The notes beneath the pieces were generated by a model. The model saw nothing but the letters and a program-made list of their open reading frames with translations, ran no database searches and was not told the DNA's origin. Both the position numbers and the translations under genes were made by a program. A stretch of 64,000 nucleotides of DNA, taken from positions 62,001 through 126,000 of the forward strand of contig JAIYCQ010000002.1 of the NCBI GenBank assembly GCA_027487945.1. Reading direction: 5' to 3'. This DNA comes from Caulobacteraceae bacterium. GTDB taxonomy: Bacteria > Pseudomonadota > Alphaproteobacteria > Caulobacterales > Caulobacteraceae. Of the stretch, positions 52,453 through 60,455 are shown piece after piece; the stretch's first letter is position 1, and each line of letters begins with the position of its first letter.

Positions 52453-52468
52453 GGGGGGCGTGCAGACC

Positions 52469-53086
52469 TCAGCCGAACAGACCCGCGAACCAGGAGCCGA
52501 TCGACGCGAAGACGCCGCTCAGCCAGGCCAGCAGTCCGCCGCCCTTCGCCTCGGCTTCCGGGACGAACCAGCTCGGCGCCGCGGGCGGGGCGCAGTTCTT
52601 CTGCATGCCGACGCCCTTCAGATAGGCCCGGCGCAGCTTGCCGGCGGTGATGGCCTCGGCCACCCGCTTGTCGCGTCGCTCCGCCCCGGTCAGTTTCCGC
52701 ACCCAGCCCCGGAAAGGCAGGACGCTTCGGGTCTCGTCCTCGACCGCGCCGACCACCGCGTCCCCCGCCGCCTGTTTCAGCTTCTGGCCCCGGGTTCGGG
52801 TGTCCGGCGGCGGCGGCTCGTCGAGATCCGGCCCCAACGCCGCGTCCAGCCGGCCCACCTCGGCGGCGATCGGCTCGCAGCGCGTCATCCCGTCCACGTC
52901 GTAGGGGCTGGCCACCGCGCGCTTCAGCACGTCGGGAATGTCCACATGCTTGAGGTTCAGGTCGTCGAGCGGGGCGGTGACGGCGTCACGCAGGTTCGGC
53001 CGCGTCTGGGTCGAGCCGCGGTCCTGCGCCAGGGCAGGCCCGGCGGCGAGCAGGATTACAGCGAGGGTCAGGCTCAGGCGGCGCAT
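52469..53086 (-). CDS. Hypothetical secreted protein
   Basis: Signal peptide MRRLSLTLAVILLAAGPALAQ; ATG at 53086. Confidence 0.6.
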   Translation of the reverse strand: MRRLSLTLAVILLAAGPALAQDRGSTQTRPNLRDAVTAPLDDLNLKHVDIPDVLKRAVASPYDVDGMTRCEPIAAEVGRLDAALGPDLDEPPPPDTRTRGQKLKQAAGDAVVGAVEDETRSVLPFRGWVRKLTGAERRDKRVAEAITAGKLRRAYLKGVGMQKNCAPPAAPSWFVPEAEAKGGGLLAWLSGVFASIGSWFAGLFG

Positions 53087-53208
53087 GGGGCTCCATAGTC
53101 GATTCAGCCGCTCGGCGGAATTGTGGCCGGTCGTAGCGCCTTCCCCTCCCGGGCGCGATCCGCCTAAAGTCCCGACCAGACCGGAACCCGCCCGGCCCAG
53201 GAGGAACA

Positions 53209-54234
53209 GTGACCACGACAACCCGCCGCTGGGTGCTTGCGCGCCATGTCGAGGGCGCGCCGTCGCCGGAGGATTTCCGGCTCGAGACGCTGCCGCTGCC
53301 CGCGCTTGAGGACGGCAAGTTCATCGCCCGGGTGATCCTGGGCTCCGTCGATCCCGGCACCCGCTCGCGCCTTTCGGGCGGCGACAGCTACGCCGGGGCG
53401 ATGAAGATCGGCGAGGGCATCGACGGCTTCTGCGTGGCCCAGGTCGTCGAGAGCAAGAACCCCAACTACGCGGCCGGCGACCTGATCGCGGCGGGCGGCG
53501 GCTGGCGCGAGCATTTCGTGTCCGACGGTCGGGGCTTCATCCAGAAGATCACCGACCGCCGCGTGCCGCTGGGCTGCTGGATCGGCATCCTGGGCGTGCC
53601 CGGCCTGACCGCCTGGTTCGGCATGCACCGCGTGGGACAGGCGAAGGAGGGCGAGGTTCTGTTGGTGAGCTCCGCCGCCGGCCCGGTCGGCGCCACCGCC
53701 GGTCAGATCGGCAAGAAGCTGGGCATGACGGTGGTCGGCATCGCCGGCGGGCCGAAGAAGTGCGCCTGGCTGAAGGACGAGGCCGGCTTCGACGCGGTCA
53801 TCGACTACAAGGCCGAGCCCGACCTCACGGCGGCGATCAAGGCGGCCTGCCCGGGCGGCGTCGACGTGCTGTTCGACAACGTCGGCAACGAAATGGTCGA
53901 CCGGGTCCTGCCGCTGATGAAGCTGCGCGGCCGGGTGGTCGTCTCCGGACAGGTGGCCGACTACAATGTGCCGGTCGAGCAACGGTACGGCCTGAAACAC
54001 ACCGACGTCTTCATCACCCACCGCGTCCGCATGGAGGGTCTGGTGGTGTTCGACGACATCCGTCAGTTCGCCGCCGCCCAGAGCCAGATGGCCGACTGGA
54101 TCGCCGACGGCTCCCTGAAGTTCGCTATCGAGGAATTCGACGGCCTCGAGTCCGCCGCCGAGGCCTTCTGCGGCCTGTTCCGGGGCGAGAACTTCGGCCG
54201 CCGTCTCGTCCGCGTCAGCGAGGATCCCGCCTGA
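53209..54234 (+). CDS. NADP-dependent oxidoreductase, MDR family
   Basis: VLLVSSAAGPVGATAGQIGKKLGMTVVGIAGGPKKCAWL; DVLFDNVGNEMVDRVLPLMKLRGRVVVSGQ. Confidence 0.92.
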   Translation: MTTTTRRWVLARHVEGAPSPEDFRLETLPLPALEDGKFIARVILGSVDPGTRSRLSGGDSYAGAMKIGEGIDGFCVAQVVESKNPNYAAGDLIAAGGGWREHFVSDGRGFIQKITDRRVPLGCWIGILGVPGLTAWFGMHRVGQAKEGEVLLVSSAAGPVGATAGQIGKKLGMTVVGIAGGPKKCAWLKDEAGFDAVIDYKAEPDLTAAIKAACPGGVDVLFDNVGNEMVDRVLPLMKLRGRVVVSGQVADYNVPVEQRYGLKHTDVFITHRVRMEGLVVFDDIRQFAAAQSQMADWIADGSLKFAIEEFDGLESAAEAFCGLFRGENFGRRLVRVSEDPA

Positions 54235-55025
54235 TGAAGTTCGAGGACTATCAGCGCTTCACCTTCCGCCGCGACGGCCGGATTCTGGTCTGCAGCTTCA
54301 GCGGCAACGCCGTGAACGCCGTCGACGCGCGGATGCACGACGAGCTGGCCGAGCTGTTTGTCGATCTGCAGCATGATGACGGCAGCGACCTCATCATCCT
54401 GACCGGCGAGAACCGCGCCTTCTGCGCCGGCGGCGACTTCGACTGGTTCGACGAGCAGATCAACGATCCCCGGAAGTTCCGCGCCATCGCCTATGACGCC
54501 AAGCGGATCGTCAGCGGCCTGCTGGACCTGGAAAAGCCGATCATCGCCCGCCTGAACGGCGCCGCCGCGGGCCTGGGCGCCACCCTCGCCCTCCTGTGCG
54601 ACGTCATCGTCGCCGACGAGGCCGCGAAGATCGGCGACCCGCATGTGAAGGTCGGGCTGGTGGCCGGCGACGGCGGGGCGATCATCTGGCCGCAGCTGAT
54701 CGGCTTCGCCCGGGCCAAGGAACTGCTGATGACCGGCGACCTGCTGTCCGCGACCGAGGCGGCGCGCATGGGCCTGATCAACCATGCCGTCCCGACCGAC
54801 CAGCTCGACGCCAAGGTGGCGGAGATCGCCGGCAAGATCCTGGGCAACCCCCGCTGGGCGGTGCGCTGGACCAAGATGACCGCCAACATCACGCTCAAGC
54901 AGATCATGGTCAGCACGTCCGACGCGGCGGTGGCCTATGAGACGCTGAGCAACATGACCGCCGACCGCAAGGAGGCCGTCGCCGCCTTCCGCGAGCGTCG
55001 GCCGATGAATCTGACGGGGGAGTGA
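54234..55025 (+). CDS. Enoyl-CoA hydratase/isomerase
   Basis: ENRAFCAGGDFDWF; ARLNGAAAGLGATLALLCDVIVADEAAKIGDPHVKVGLVAGDGG; ATGA overlap with the upstream CDS. Confidence 0.9.
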   Translation: MKFEDYQRFTFRRDGRILVCSFSGNAVNAVDARMHDELAELFVDLQHDDGSDLIILTGENRAFCAGGDFDWFDEQINDPRKFRAIAYDAKRIVSGLLDLEKPIIARLNGAAAGLGATLALLCDVIVADEAAKIGDPHVKVGLVAGDGGAIIWPQLIGFARAKELLMTGDLLSATEAARMGLINHAVPTDQLDAKVAEIAGKILGNPRWAVRWTKMTANITLKQIMVSTSDAAVAYETLSNMTADRKEAVAAFRERRPMNLTGE

Positions 55026-55045
55026 TGCGGGTCAGCGCCAATGTC

Positions 55046-55090
55046 AGGGACAGGTTAAGATGTCCCTCGGGACACCTTAACCTGTCCCCT
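55046..55090. repeat. GGGACA...TGTCCC long hairpin, copy 3
   Basis: AGGGACAGGTTAAG-A-TGTCCC-TC-GGGACA-C-CTTAACCTGTCCCT: 20 paired bp per arm, one A/C mismatch, 2-nt loop. Confidence 0.85.
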
Positions 55091-55104
55091 CGGAAGGGCC
55101 GCGC

Positions 55105-56268
55105 ATGAGCCTGCCCCCCGAACCCGCCCACGTCACCGAGCTCCGCTCGATCCTGCAACGGTTCATTGCCGAGAAGGCGCCGCGCGAGAAGCGGCGGGAG
55201 TGGGACCGCACCCACACCTTCCCGCGCGACCTGTTCAAGCAGCTGGCCGACCTCGGTCTCTGCGGCCTGACCGTGCCGGAGGAGTACGGCGGCACCGGCC
55301 CGGATATCCTGGGCGCGGTCGCCGCCATCGAGGAGCTCTGCCGGGCCGGCTCCTTCCTCGCTGGCCCCTTCATCCAGTGCGCCTTCTACGGCGGCATGAA
55401 CATCCTCGAGAACGGCTCCCCCGAACAGAAGGCCGACCTGCTGCCGAGGCTGGCGAAGGGCGAGCTGTTCTTCGCCTATGGCCTGTCGGAGCCCGACGTC
55501 GGCGGCGACCTGTCTCAGGTCTCGACCCGCGCCCGGCGAGAGGGCGACGAGATCGTCGTCACCGGCGCCAAGCGCTGGTGCACCGGCGCCGACTTCTCCG
55601 ACTACATCTACTGCCTGGTCCGCTCCGACCCCGACGCCCCGGCGCGGAGCGGCCTGAGCTTCCTGCTCATCCCGACCAATGCCCCGGGGGTGACCATCAC
55701 CCCCATCGAGCATGTGAACCTCCGCTACACCCTGTCGTCCGACGTCCATTTCGACGAGGTCCGCCTGCCGCTGTCGGCCGTCGTCGGCGGGCCGGAGAAG
55801 TGGAACCAGGGCTGGAAGATGCTGGCCGGCCGGGCGCTCGACATCGAGAAGCTGGAGATCAGCGCCTGCGCCTTCGGCATCGCCCAGGCGGCGATGGAGG
55901 AGGCCTGGGCCTACAGCCAGGAGCGGGTCCAGTTCGGCAAGCCCATCGCCGCCCACCAGGCCGTGCGCCATGCGCTGGTCGACGCCCGCACCAAGCTGGA
56001 GGCCTGCCGCCTGATGCTGTGGAACGCCGCGCGTCTGGCCGACGAGGGCCAGCCCTGCGCGGTCGAGACCAGCATGGCCAAGCTGTTCATCGCCGAGGCC
56101 GGGGTCGAGATCGCCCTGACCTGCCAGCGGGTGATGGGCGCTTACGCCATGTCGGCCGACTATGACATCGAGCGTAATGTGCGCGACCTGCTGGGCATGC
56201 CGATCGTCGGCGGCTCCTCGAACATGCAGCGCAACAACCTGGCTGCCCTCTGGAAGCTACCAGCATGA
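55105..56268 (+). CDS. Acyl-CoA dehydrogenase
   Basis: LCGLTVPEEYGGTGPDILGAVAAIEEL; YGLSEPDVGGDLSQVSTRARR; ERNVRDLLGMPIVGGSSNMQRNNLA. Confidence 0.92.
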   Translation: MSLPPEPAHVTELRSILQRFIAEKAPREKRREWDRTHTFPRDLFKQLADLGLCGLTVPEEYGGTGPDILGAVAAIEELCRAGSFLAGPFIQCAFYGGMNILENGSPEQKADLLPRLAKGELFFAYGLSEPDVGGDLSQVSTRARREGDEIVVTGAKRWCTGADFSDYIYCLVRSDPDAPARSGLSFLLIPTNAPGVTITPIEHVNLRYTLSSDVHFDEVRLPLSAVVGGPEKWNQGWKMLAGRALDIEKLEISACAFGIAQAAMEEAWAYSQERVQFGKPIAAHQAVRHALVDARTKLEACRLMLWNAARLADEGQPCAVETSMAKLFIAEAGVEIALTCQRVMGAYAMSADYDIERNVRDLLGMPIVGGSSNMQRNNLAALWKLPA

Positions 56269-57419
56269 CGTTCAACGCCGTCGCCGCCGCCCAGTCCCTG
56301 GCCCTGGAGGTCGCCCGCCGGGCCAACGAGATCGAGGCCGGACGCCGCATGCCGGCTGACCTCGCCCGAAAGTTCGCCGACGCCGGCCTGTTCCGCATGC
56401 TGCTGCCGGCCAGCCTCGACGGCCACGAGACCATCCCGACCGACGTCGCCCAGGCCATCGAGATCATCGCCCAGAACGACGCCTCGGCCGGCTGGTGCCT
56501 GATGATCGGCGCCACCACCGCCTCGATGGCCAACCGCCTGGAGCCGGAGATGGCGCGCGAGGTGTTCGGCGCGCCGGAGACCATCGCCGCCGGGGTCTTC
56601 GCCCCGATGGGCAAGGCGGTCGACGAGGTCGACCACTGGCGCGTCACCGGACGCTGGCAGTGGGGCAGCGGCGCCCAGAACGCCCAGTGGATCGCCGGCG
56701 GCGCCATGATCATGGGTCCGGAAGGCCCGATGCTCGACGCCGAGGGCCAGCCTATCCACCGGATGATGATCTTCCGGGCCGACGAGGTGGAGCTGATCGA
56801 CACCTGGCGCACCTCGGGCCTGTGCGGCACCGGCAGCCTCGACTTCGCGGTCAAGGACGTCCGCGTGCCGAAGGACCGCTCCGTCGCCCTGCACAGCGAC
56901 CGCACCCGGGTCGAGACGCCGCTGGCGAAGTACCCGGTGTTCGGCATGCTGGCGCTGGGCGTGACAGCGGTGGCGCTCGGCAACGCCCGTGGCGCCCTTC
57001 TGACGGCGGGCAATATGGCGCTGCAGAAGAAGCAGCAGGGGTCGCAGCGCACGCTCGCCGAGCGCGGCGTGGCCCAGAACGACTACGCCCGCGCCGTCGC
57101 CGCCCTTTCGGCGGCCCGCGCCCACTACTACGAGTGCATCGCCGTGATCTGGGCGGCGCTGAAGGCCGGGCAGGAGGTCACTCTGGAACAGCGGGCCCGG
57201 CTGCGCCTCGCCTGCGCCCACGCGACCCATGTTTCCGCCGACGTCTGCAAGACCGCCTACGACATGCTCGGCGGCTCGGCGGTCTATCTGGACAATGACC
57301 TGCAGCGCCGCTTCCGCGACGCCAACGTCATCACCCACCACATCATGGTCGCCGCCCCGATCTTTGAACTGGCCGGGCGGGTGCTGCTCGGCCAGCCGAC
57401 TCGCGACTCGCTGATCTGA
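56265..57419 (+). CDS. Acyl-CoA dehydrogenase-fold flavin protein (HsaA/DszC-like)
   Basis: NDASAGWCLMIGATTASMANRLEPEMAREVFG; RVTGRWQWGSGAQNAQWIAGGAMI; SGLCGTGSLDFAVKDVRVP. Confidence 0.85.
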   Translation: MTFNAVAAAQSLALEVARRANEIEAGRRMPADLARKFADAGLFRMLLPASLDGHETIPTDVAQAIEIIAQNDASAGWCLMIGATTASMANRLEPEMAREVFGAPETIAAGVFAPMGKAVDEVDHWRVTGRWQWGSGAQNAQWIAGGAMIMGPEGPMLDAEGQPIHRMMIFRADEVELIDTWRTSGLCGTGSLDFAVKDVRVPKDRSVALHSDRTRVETPLAKYPVFGMLALGVTAVALGNARGALLTAGNMALQKKQQGSQRTLAERGVAQNDYARAVAALSAARAHYYECIAVIWAALKAGQEVTLEQRARLRLACAHATHVSADVCKTAYDMLGGSAVYLDNDLQRRFRDANVITHHIMVAAPIFELAGRVLLGQPTRDSLI

Positions 57420-57424
57420 GCGTT

Positions 57425-57446
57425 GGGGACAGCTTAAGCTGTCCCT
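57425..57446. repeat. GGGACAGCTTAAGCTGTCCC perfect palindrome, copy 4
   Basis: 20-bp perfect palindrome at 57426..57445; contains the TAA stop of the convergent add gene. Confidence 0.85.
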
Positions 57447-58456
57447 GAAGCCGCGTAGGCATCCACCGCCGCGATGTGTTTCGCCTTCTCCGCCTCTGAC
57501 AGGAACGACCCGCTGAAGCTGTTTTTCGCCAGCGTCACCAGCTCGTCCCGCGTCAGGCCCACCGCCTCCGCCGTGCGCAGGTAGTTCTCGGCCAGGTAAC
57601 CGCCGAAATAGGCCGGGTCGTCGCTGTTGCAGGTGGCCTTGAGGCCGAGGTCCAGCATCCGCTTCATCGGATGGTCCTTGAGGTCCTTGACCACGCAAAG
57701 GCTCAGGTTCGACAGTGGGCAGACGGTCAGGGTCATGCCCATGTCGACCAGCCGCTGCGTCAGCGCCGGGTCTTCCAGCGCCCGGTTGCCGTGGTCGATG
57801 CGGTCGACCCCCAGGATGTCGAGCGCCTCGTAGACATACTCCGGCGGCCCCTCCTCGCCGGCGTGGGCGTTGATCAGCAGCCCGCGCTCGCGGCTGGCCT
57901 TCATCACCCGCGCGAACTTCTGCGGCGGATGGCCGACCTCGCCGCTGTCCAGGCCCACTCCGACGAAACGGTCCAGGTAAGGCTCGGCCGATCTGAGGGT
58001 CTCGAACGCAGCCTGCTCGCTGAGGTGGCGCAGGAAACTCATGATCAGCTTGCTGCTGACGCCCAGCTCATCCTGCGCCTGCGCCATCCCGGCCAGGATG
58101 CCGTCGGCCGCGACGCTGAAGGGCAGGCCGCGGTCGGTGTGGGTCTGGGGGTCGTAGAAGATCTCGGCATGCACCCCGCCGTCGGCGTGCAGCCGCCGGA
58201 AGTAGGCCATCGTCAGGTCCTGGAAGTCCTGCTCCGTCTGCAGCACGCCGGCGCCCTGGTAGTAGATGTCCAGGAAGTCCTGCAGGTTGGAGAAGGCGTA
58301 GGCCGCGCGGATCGCCTCGACGCTGTCGAAGGGCAGGGTGATGCGGTTGCGCTGCGCCAGCTCGAACATCAGCTCGGGCTCGAGGCTGCCCTCGATATGC
58401 AGATGCAGTTCGGCCTTGGGCAGGCCGCGGATGAAGGTCGCCAGATCGGTGCTCAT
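57434..58456 (-). CDS. add: Adenosine/adenine deaminase
   Basis: LPKAELHLHIEGSLEPELMFELA; INAHAGEEG; DRIDHGNRALEDP; ATCNSDDPAYFGGYL. Confidence 0.9.
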   Translation of the reverse strand: MSTDLATFIRGLPKAELHLHIEGSLEPELMFELAQRNRITLPFDSVEAIRAAYAFSNLQDFLDIYYQGAGVLQTEQDFQDLTMAYFRRLHADGGVHAEIFYDPQTHTDRGLPFSVAADGILAGMAQAQDELGVSSKLIMSFLRHLSEQAAFETLRSAEPYLDRFVGVGLDSGEVGHPPQKFARVMKASRERGLLINAHAGEEGPPEYVYEALDILGVDRIDHGNRALEDPALTQRLVDMGMTLTVCPLSNLSLCVVKDLKDHPMKRMLDLGLKATCNSDDPAYFGGYLAENYLRTAEAVGLTRDELVTLAKNSFSGSFLSEAEKAKHIAAVDAYAASGTA

Positions 58457-58595
58457 GACCCTATCTCACGGCGGGGAGGGCGGCTGGTCAAGCGCCCGAG
58501 GGGGGCGGCCGGGAGCGCAAGGCGGCCTGACGCCCGGCGCGGATCGCACAGGACGGCGCTTGGAGCGCGGCCCGGGCGGCGCTAGCTTCCGGCCG

Positions 58596-59384
58596 ATGAC
58601 CCATGAAACCCTGCTCACCGCCGCGCCCGCCGAGGGCGTGCTGCTCGTCACCCTCAACCGCCCCGAGGCCGGCAACTCGCTGTCGACACGGATGGCGGAG
58701 GAGTTGCTGGCCCTGTGGACCGGTCTGGCCGCCGATCCCGGCGCCGTCCGGGCCGTGGTCCTGACCGGCGCGGGCGGCAAGATCTTCTGCGCCGGTGCGG
58801 ACCTCAAGGAGCGTGACGGCATGACCGACGCGCAGTGGGTCGCCCAGCACCGCCTGTTCGAGGCCATGCGCGACGCCCTGGTCGCCCTGCCGGTTCCGGT
58901 GATCTGTGCGGTGAACGGCGCGGCCTACGGCGGCGGGGCGGAGATCGCGCTGAACTGCGACTTCATCTACGCCGCCGAGGGCGCCCGGCTGGCGCTGCCG
59001 GAGGTCAAGCTGGGCATCATGCCGGGCCTGGGCGGGGCGCCCAACCTGGTCCGCGCCGCCGGCGAGCGCCGGGCCCGCGAGGTCCTGCTGACCGGCGATC
59101 CCTTCACCGCCGCCGAGGGCCTGGCCTGGGGCGTGGTCAACCGCGTCTGCGCCGCCGACGCGCTGGTCGCCGCCGCCGTCGAGACCGCCGGAAAGATCGC
59201 CGCCAACGCCCCGCTGTCGGTGCGCAACATCCGCCGCGTGGTGCGGGAGACGGCCGTGCTGACCGGAGCGGAGTCCATCGCCGTCGAACTCGCCGCCTAC
59301 GACGAACTCACCCCCACCGACGACCGCCGCGAGGGCGTCGCGGCCTGGGGGGAAAAGCGCAAGGCGGAGTGGAAGGGGCGGTAG
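58596..59384 (+). CDS. Enoyl-CoA hydratase/isomerase
   Basis: GGKIFCAGADLKERDGM; CAVNGAAYGGGAEIALNCDFIYAAEGARLALPEVKLGIMPGLGG; ATG at 58596. Confidence 0.9.
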   Translation: MTHETLLTAAPAEGVLLVTLNRPEAGNSLSTRMAEELLALWTGLAADPGAVRAVVLTGAGGKIFCAGADLKERDGMTDAQWVAQHRLFEAMRDALVALPVPVICAVNGAAYGGGAEIALNCDFIYAAEGARLALPEVKLGIMPGLGGAPNLVRAAGERRAREVLLTGDPFTAAEGLAWGVVNRVCAADALVAAAVETAGKIAANAPLSVRNIRRVVRETAVLTGAESIAVELAAYDELTPTDDRREGVAAWGEKRKAEWKGR

Positions 59385-59549
59385 GGGGCGAGAGGGGCTT
59401 GAGTTCGTTGGTGAGTGCATCATCTACTGAGCCTTGACAGCCGACGCCGGATCGCTTGAAAGTTGTGATGGGCGTTGGCTCTCCGAAACGGTTCAGCGCA
59501 TGGGTGCGACGTGGCGACAAACACTGGAGATGGCAGCAGGAAGGGCGCG

Positions 59550-59696
59550 GTGAAGGCGCGAATTCAGGCTCTCAATCCCGCGACCGGCCGCTACGTGAAG
59601 ATCGATACAGCGACTGGACGCATCATCGATCAGAAGAAGACAACCGGACCCTACAAGGGCGTCCGGGAGGTTAGCCTAACGTCGGGATCCAAGTAG
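59550..59696 (+). CDS. Small basic protein (about 48 aa), hypothetical
   Basis: GTG start with AGGAAGGG RBS: V/MKARIQALNPATGRYVKIDTATGRIIDQKKTTGPYKGVREVSLTSGSK; stop 2 bp before the next GTG. Confidence 0.6.
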   Translation: MKARIQALNPATGRYVKIDTATGRIIDQKKTTGPYKGVREVSLTSGSK

Positions 59697-59698
59697 GA

Positions 59699-60412
59699 GT
59701 GGCGCTAGTCTTCTCGCCGCTATCGGAAGACATCCTAGATTTGGCGCCACGGGCGCTTCACCCAAAGCATGCGTTCGTGATGCGGCAAATCGGCGAGCCG
59801 CCTGAAGTCGATTCCCGGATGGCTGCGTTGGTCATCGAGGCATTCACCCATCGGGGCGTACCCACCAAAGATGCGGATGCGACGACCGGCGGCGGAGATT
59901 TCCTCCAGCGCATTCTGGGCCTCATCAGGGGCACCGGCTTCACCATTGCGATCTTCTCACATGAAACCCGCGCGAACGCGCTGGCCAACATCATGCTCGA
60001 ACTGGGGTTTGCCGCGATGTGCGGCAACCCCTTGATCGTGGTGAAATCCAAGGAAGCGAAAGCTCCATCGGATCTGACCCGCACAGACTGGGTCGCCTAC
60101 GATCCCGATGACGAGGCCGGGTTCGTGCGCAAGCTCAACCAGGCCCTGGACACGATTTCGGCGGTGGGAGAGTACGAAGAGGGGCTCCTCGATATCGCTC
60201 TCGACGCTCACTCGATTGACTACGCCGTCGCCCTCGAGCGCGCGAGCAAGTCGTTCCTGTTGACTGGACGGCCCGCCATTCTCGACAAGGCGGAGCAGGT
60301 TCGAACGCGCCTGAGGACAGCGATGGCCGGAGCGCCTATCGCGGATCTGGAGCGACTGAAGTCGGAGCTGTCGATGTTCATCCGGTTGGGCCGAGCTGCC
60401 GCCGCGGCTTAG
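59699..60412 (+). CDS. TIR-like / nucleoside 2-deoxyribosyltransferase-like protein, unknown function
   Basis: KHAFVMRQIGEPP ... DFLQRILGLIRGTGFTIAIFSHETRANALANIMLELGFAAMCGNPLIVVKSKEAKAPSDLTRTDWVAYD, matching the beta-alpha layout and N...ELG.A motif of TIR/NDT-like folds. Confidence 0.6.
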   Translation: MALVFSPLSEDILDLAPRALHPKHAFVMRQIGEPPEVDSRMAALVIEAFTHRGVPTKDADATTGGGDFLQRILGLIRGTGFTIAIFSHETRANALANIMLELGFAAMCGNPLIVVKSKEAKAPSDLTRTDWVAYDPDDEAGFVRKLNQALDTISAVGEYEEGLLDIALDAHSIDYAVALERASKSFLLTGRPAILDKAEQVRTRLRTAMAGAPIADLERLKSELSMFIRLGRAAAAA

Positions 60413-60455
60413 CTGAAGACGCGCACTCCATCCCCGACTCCCCTATATTCCTCCC

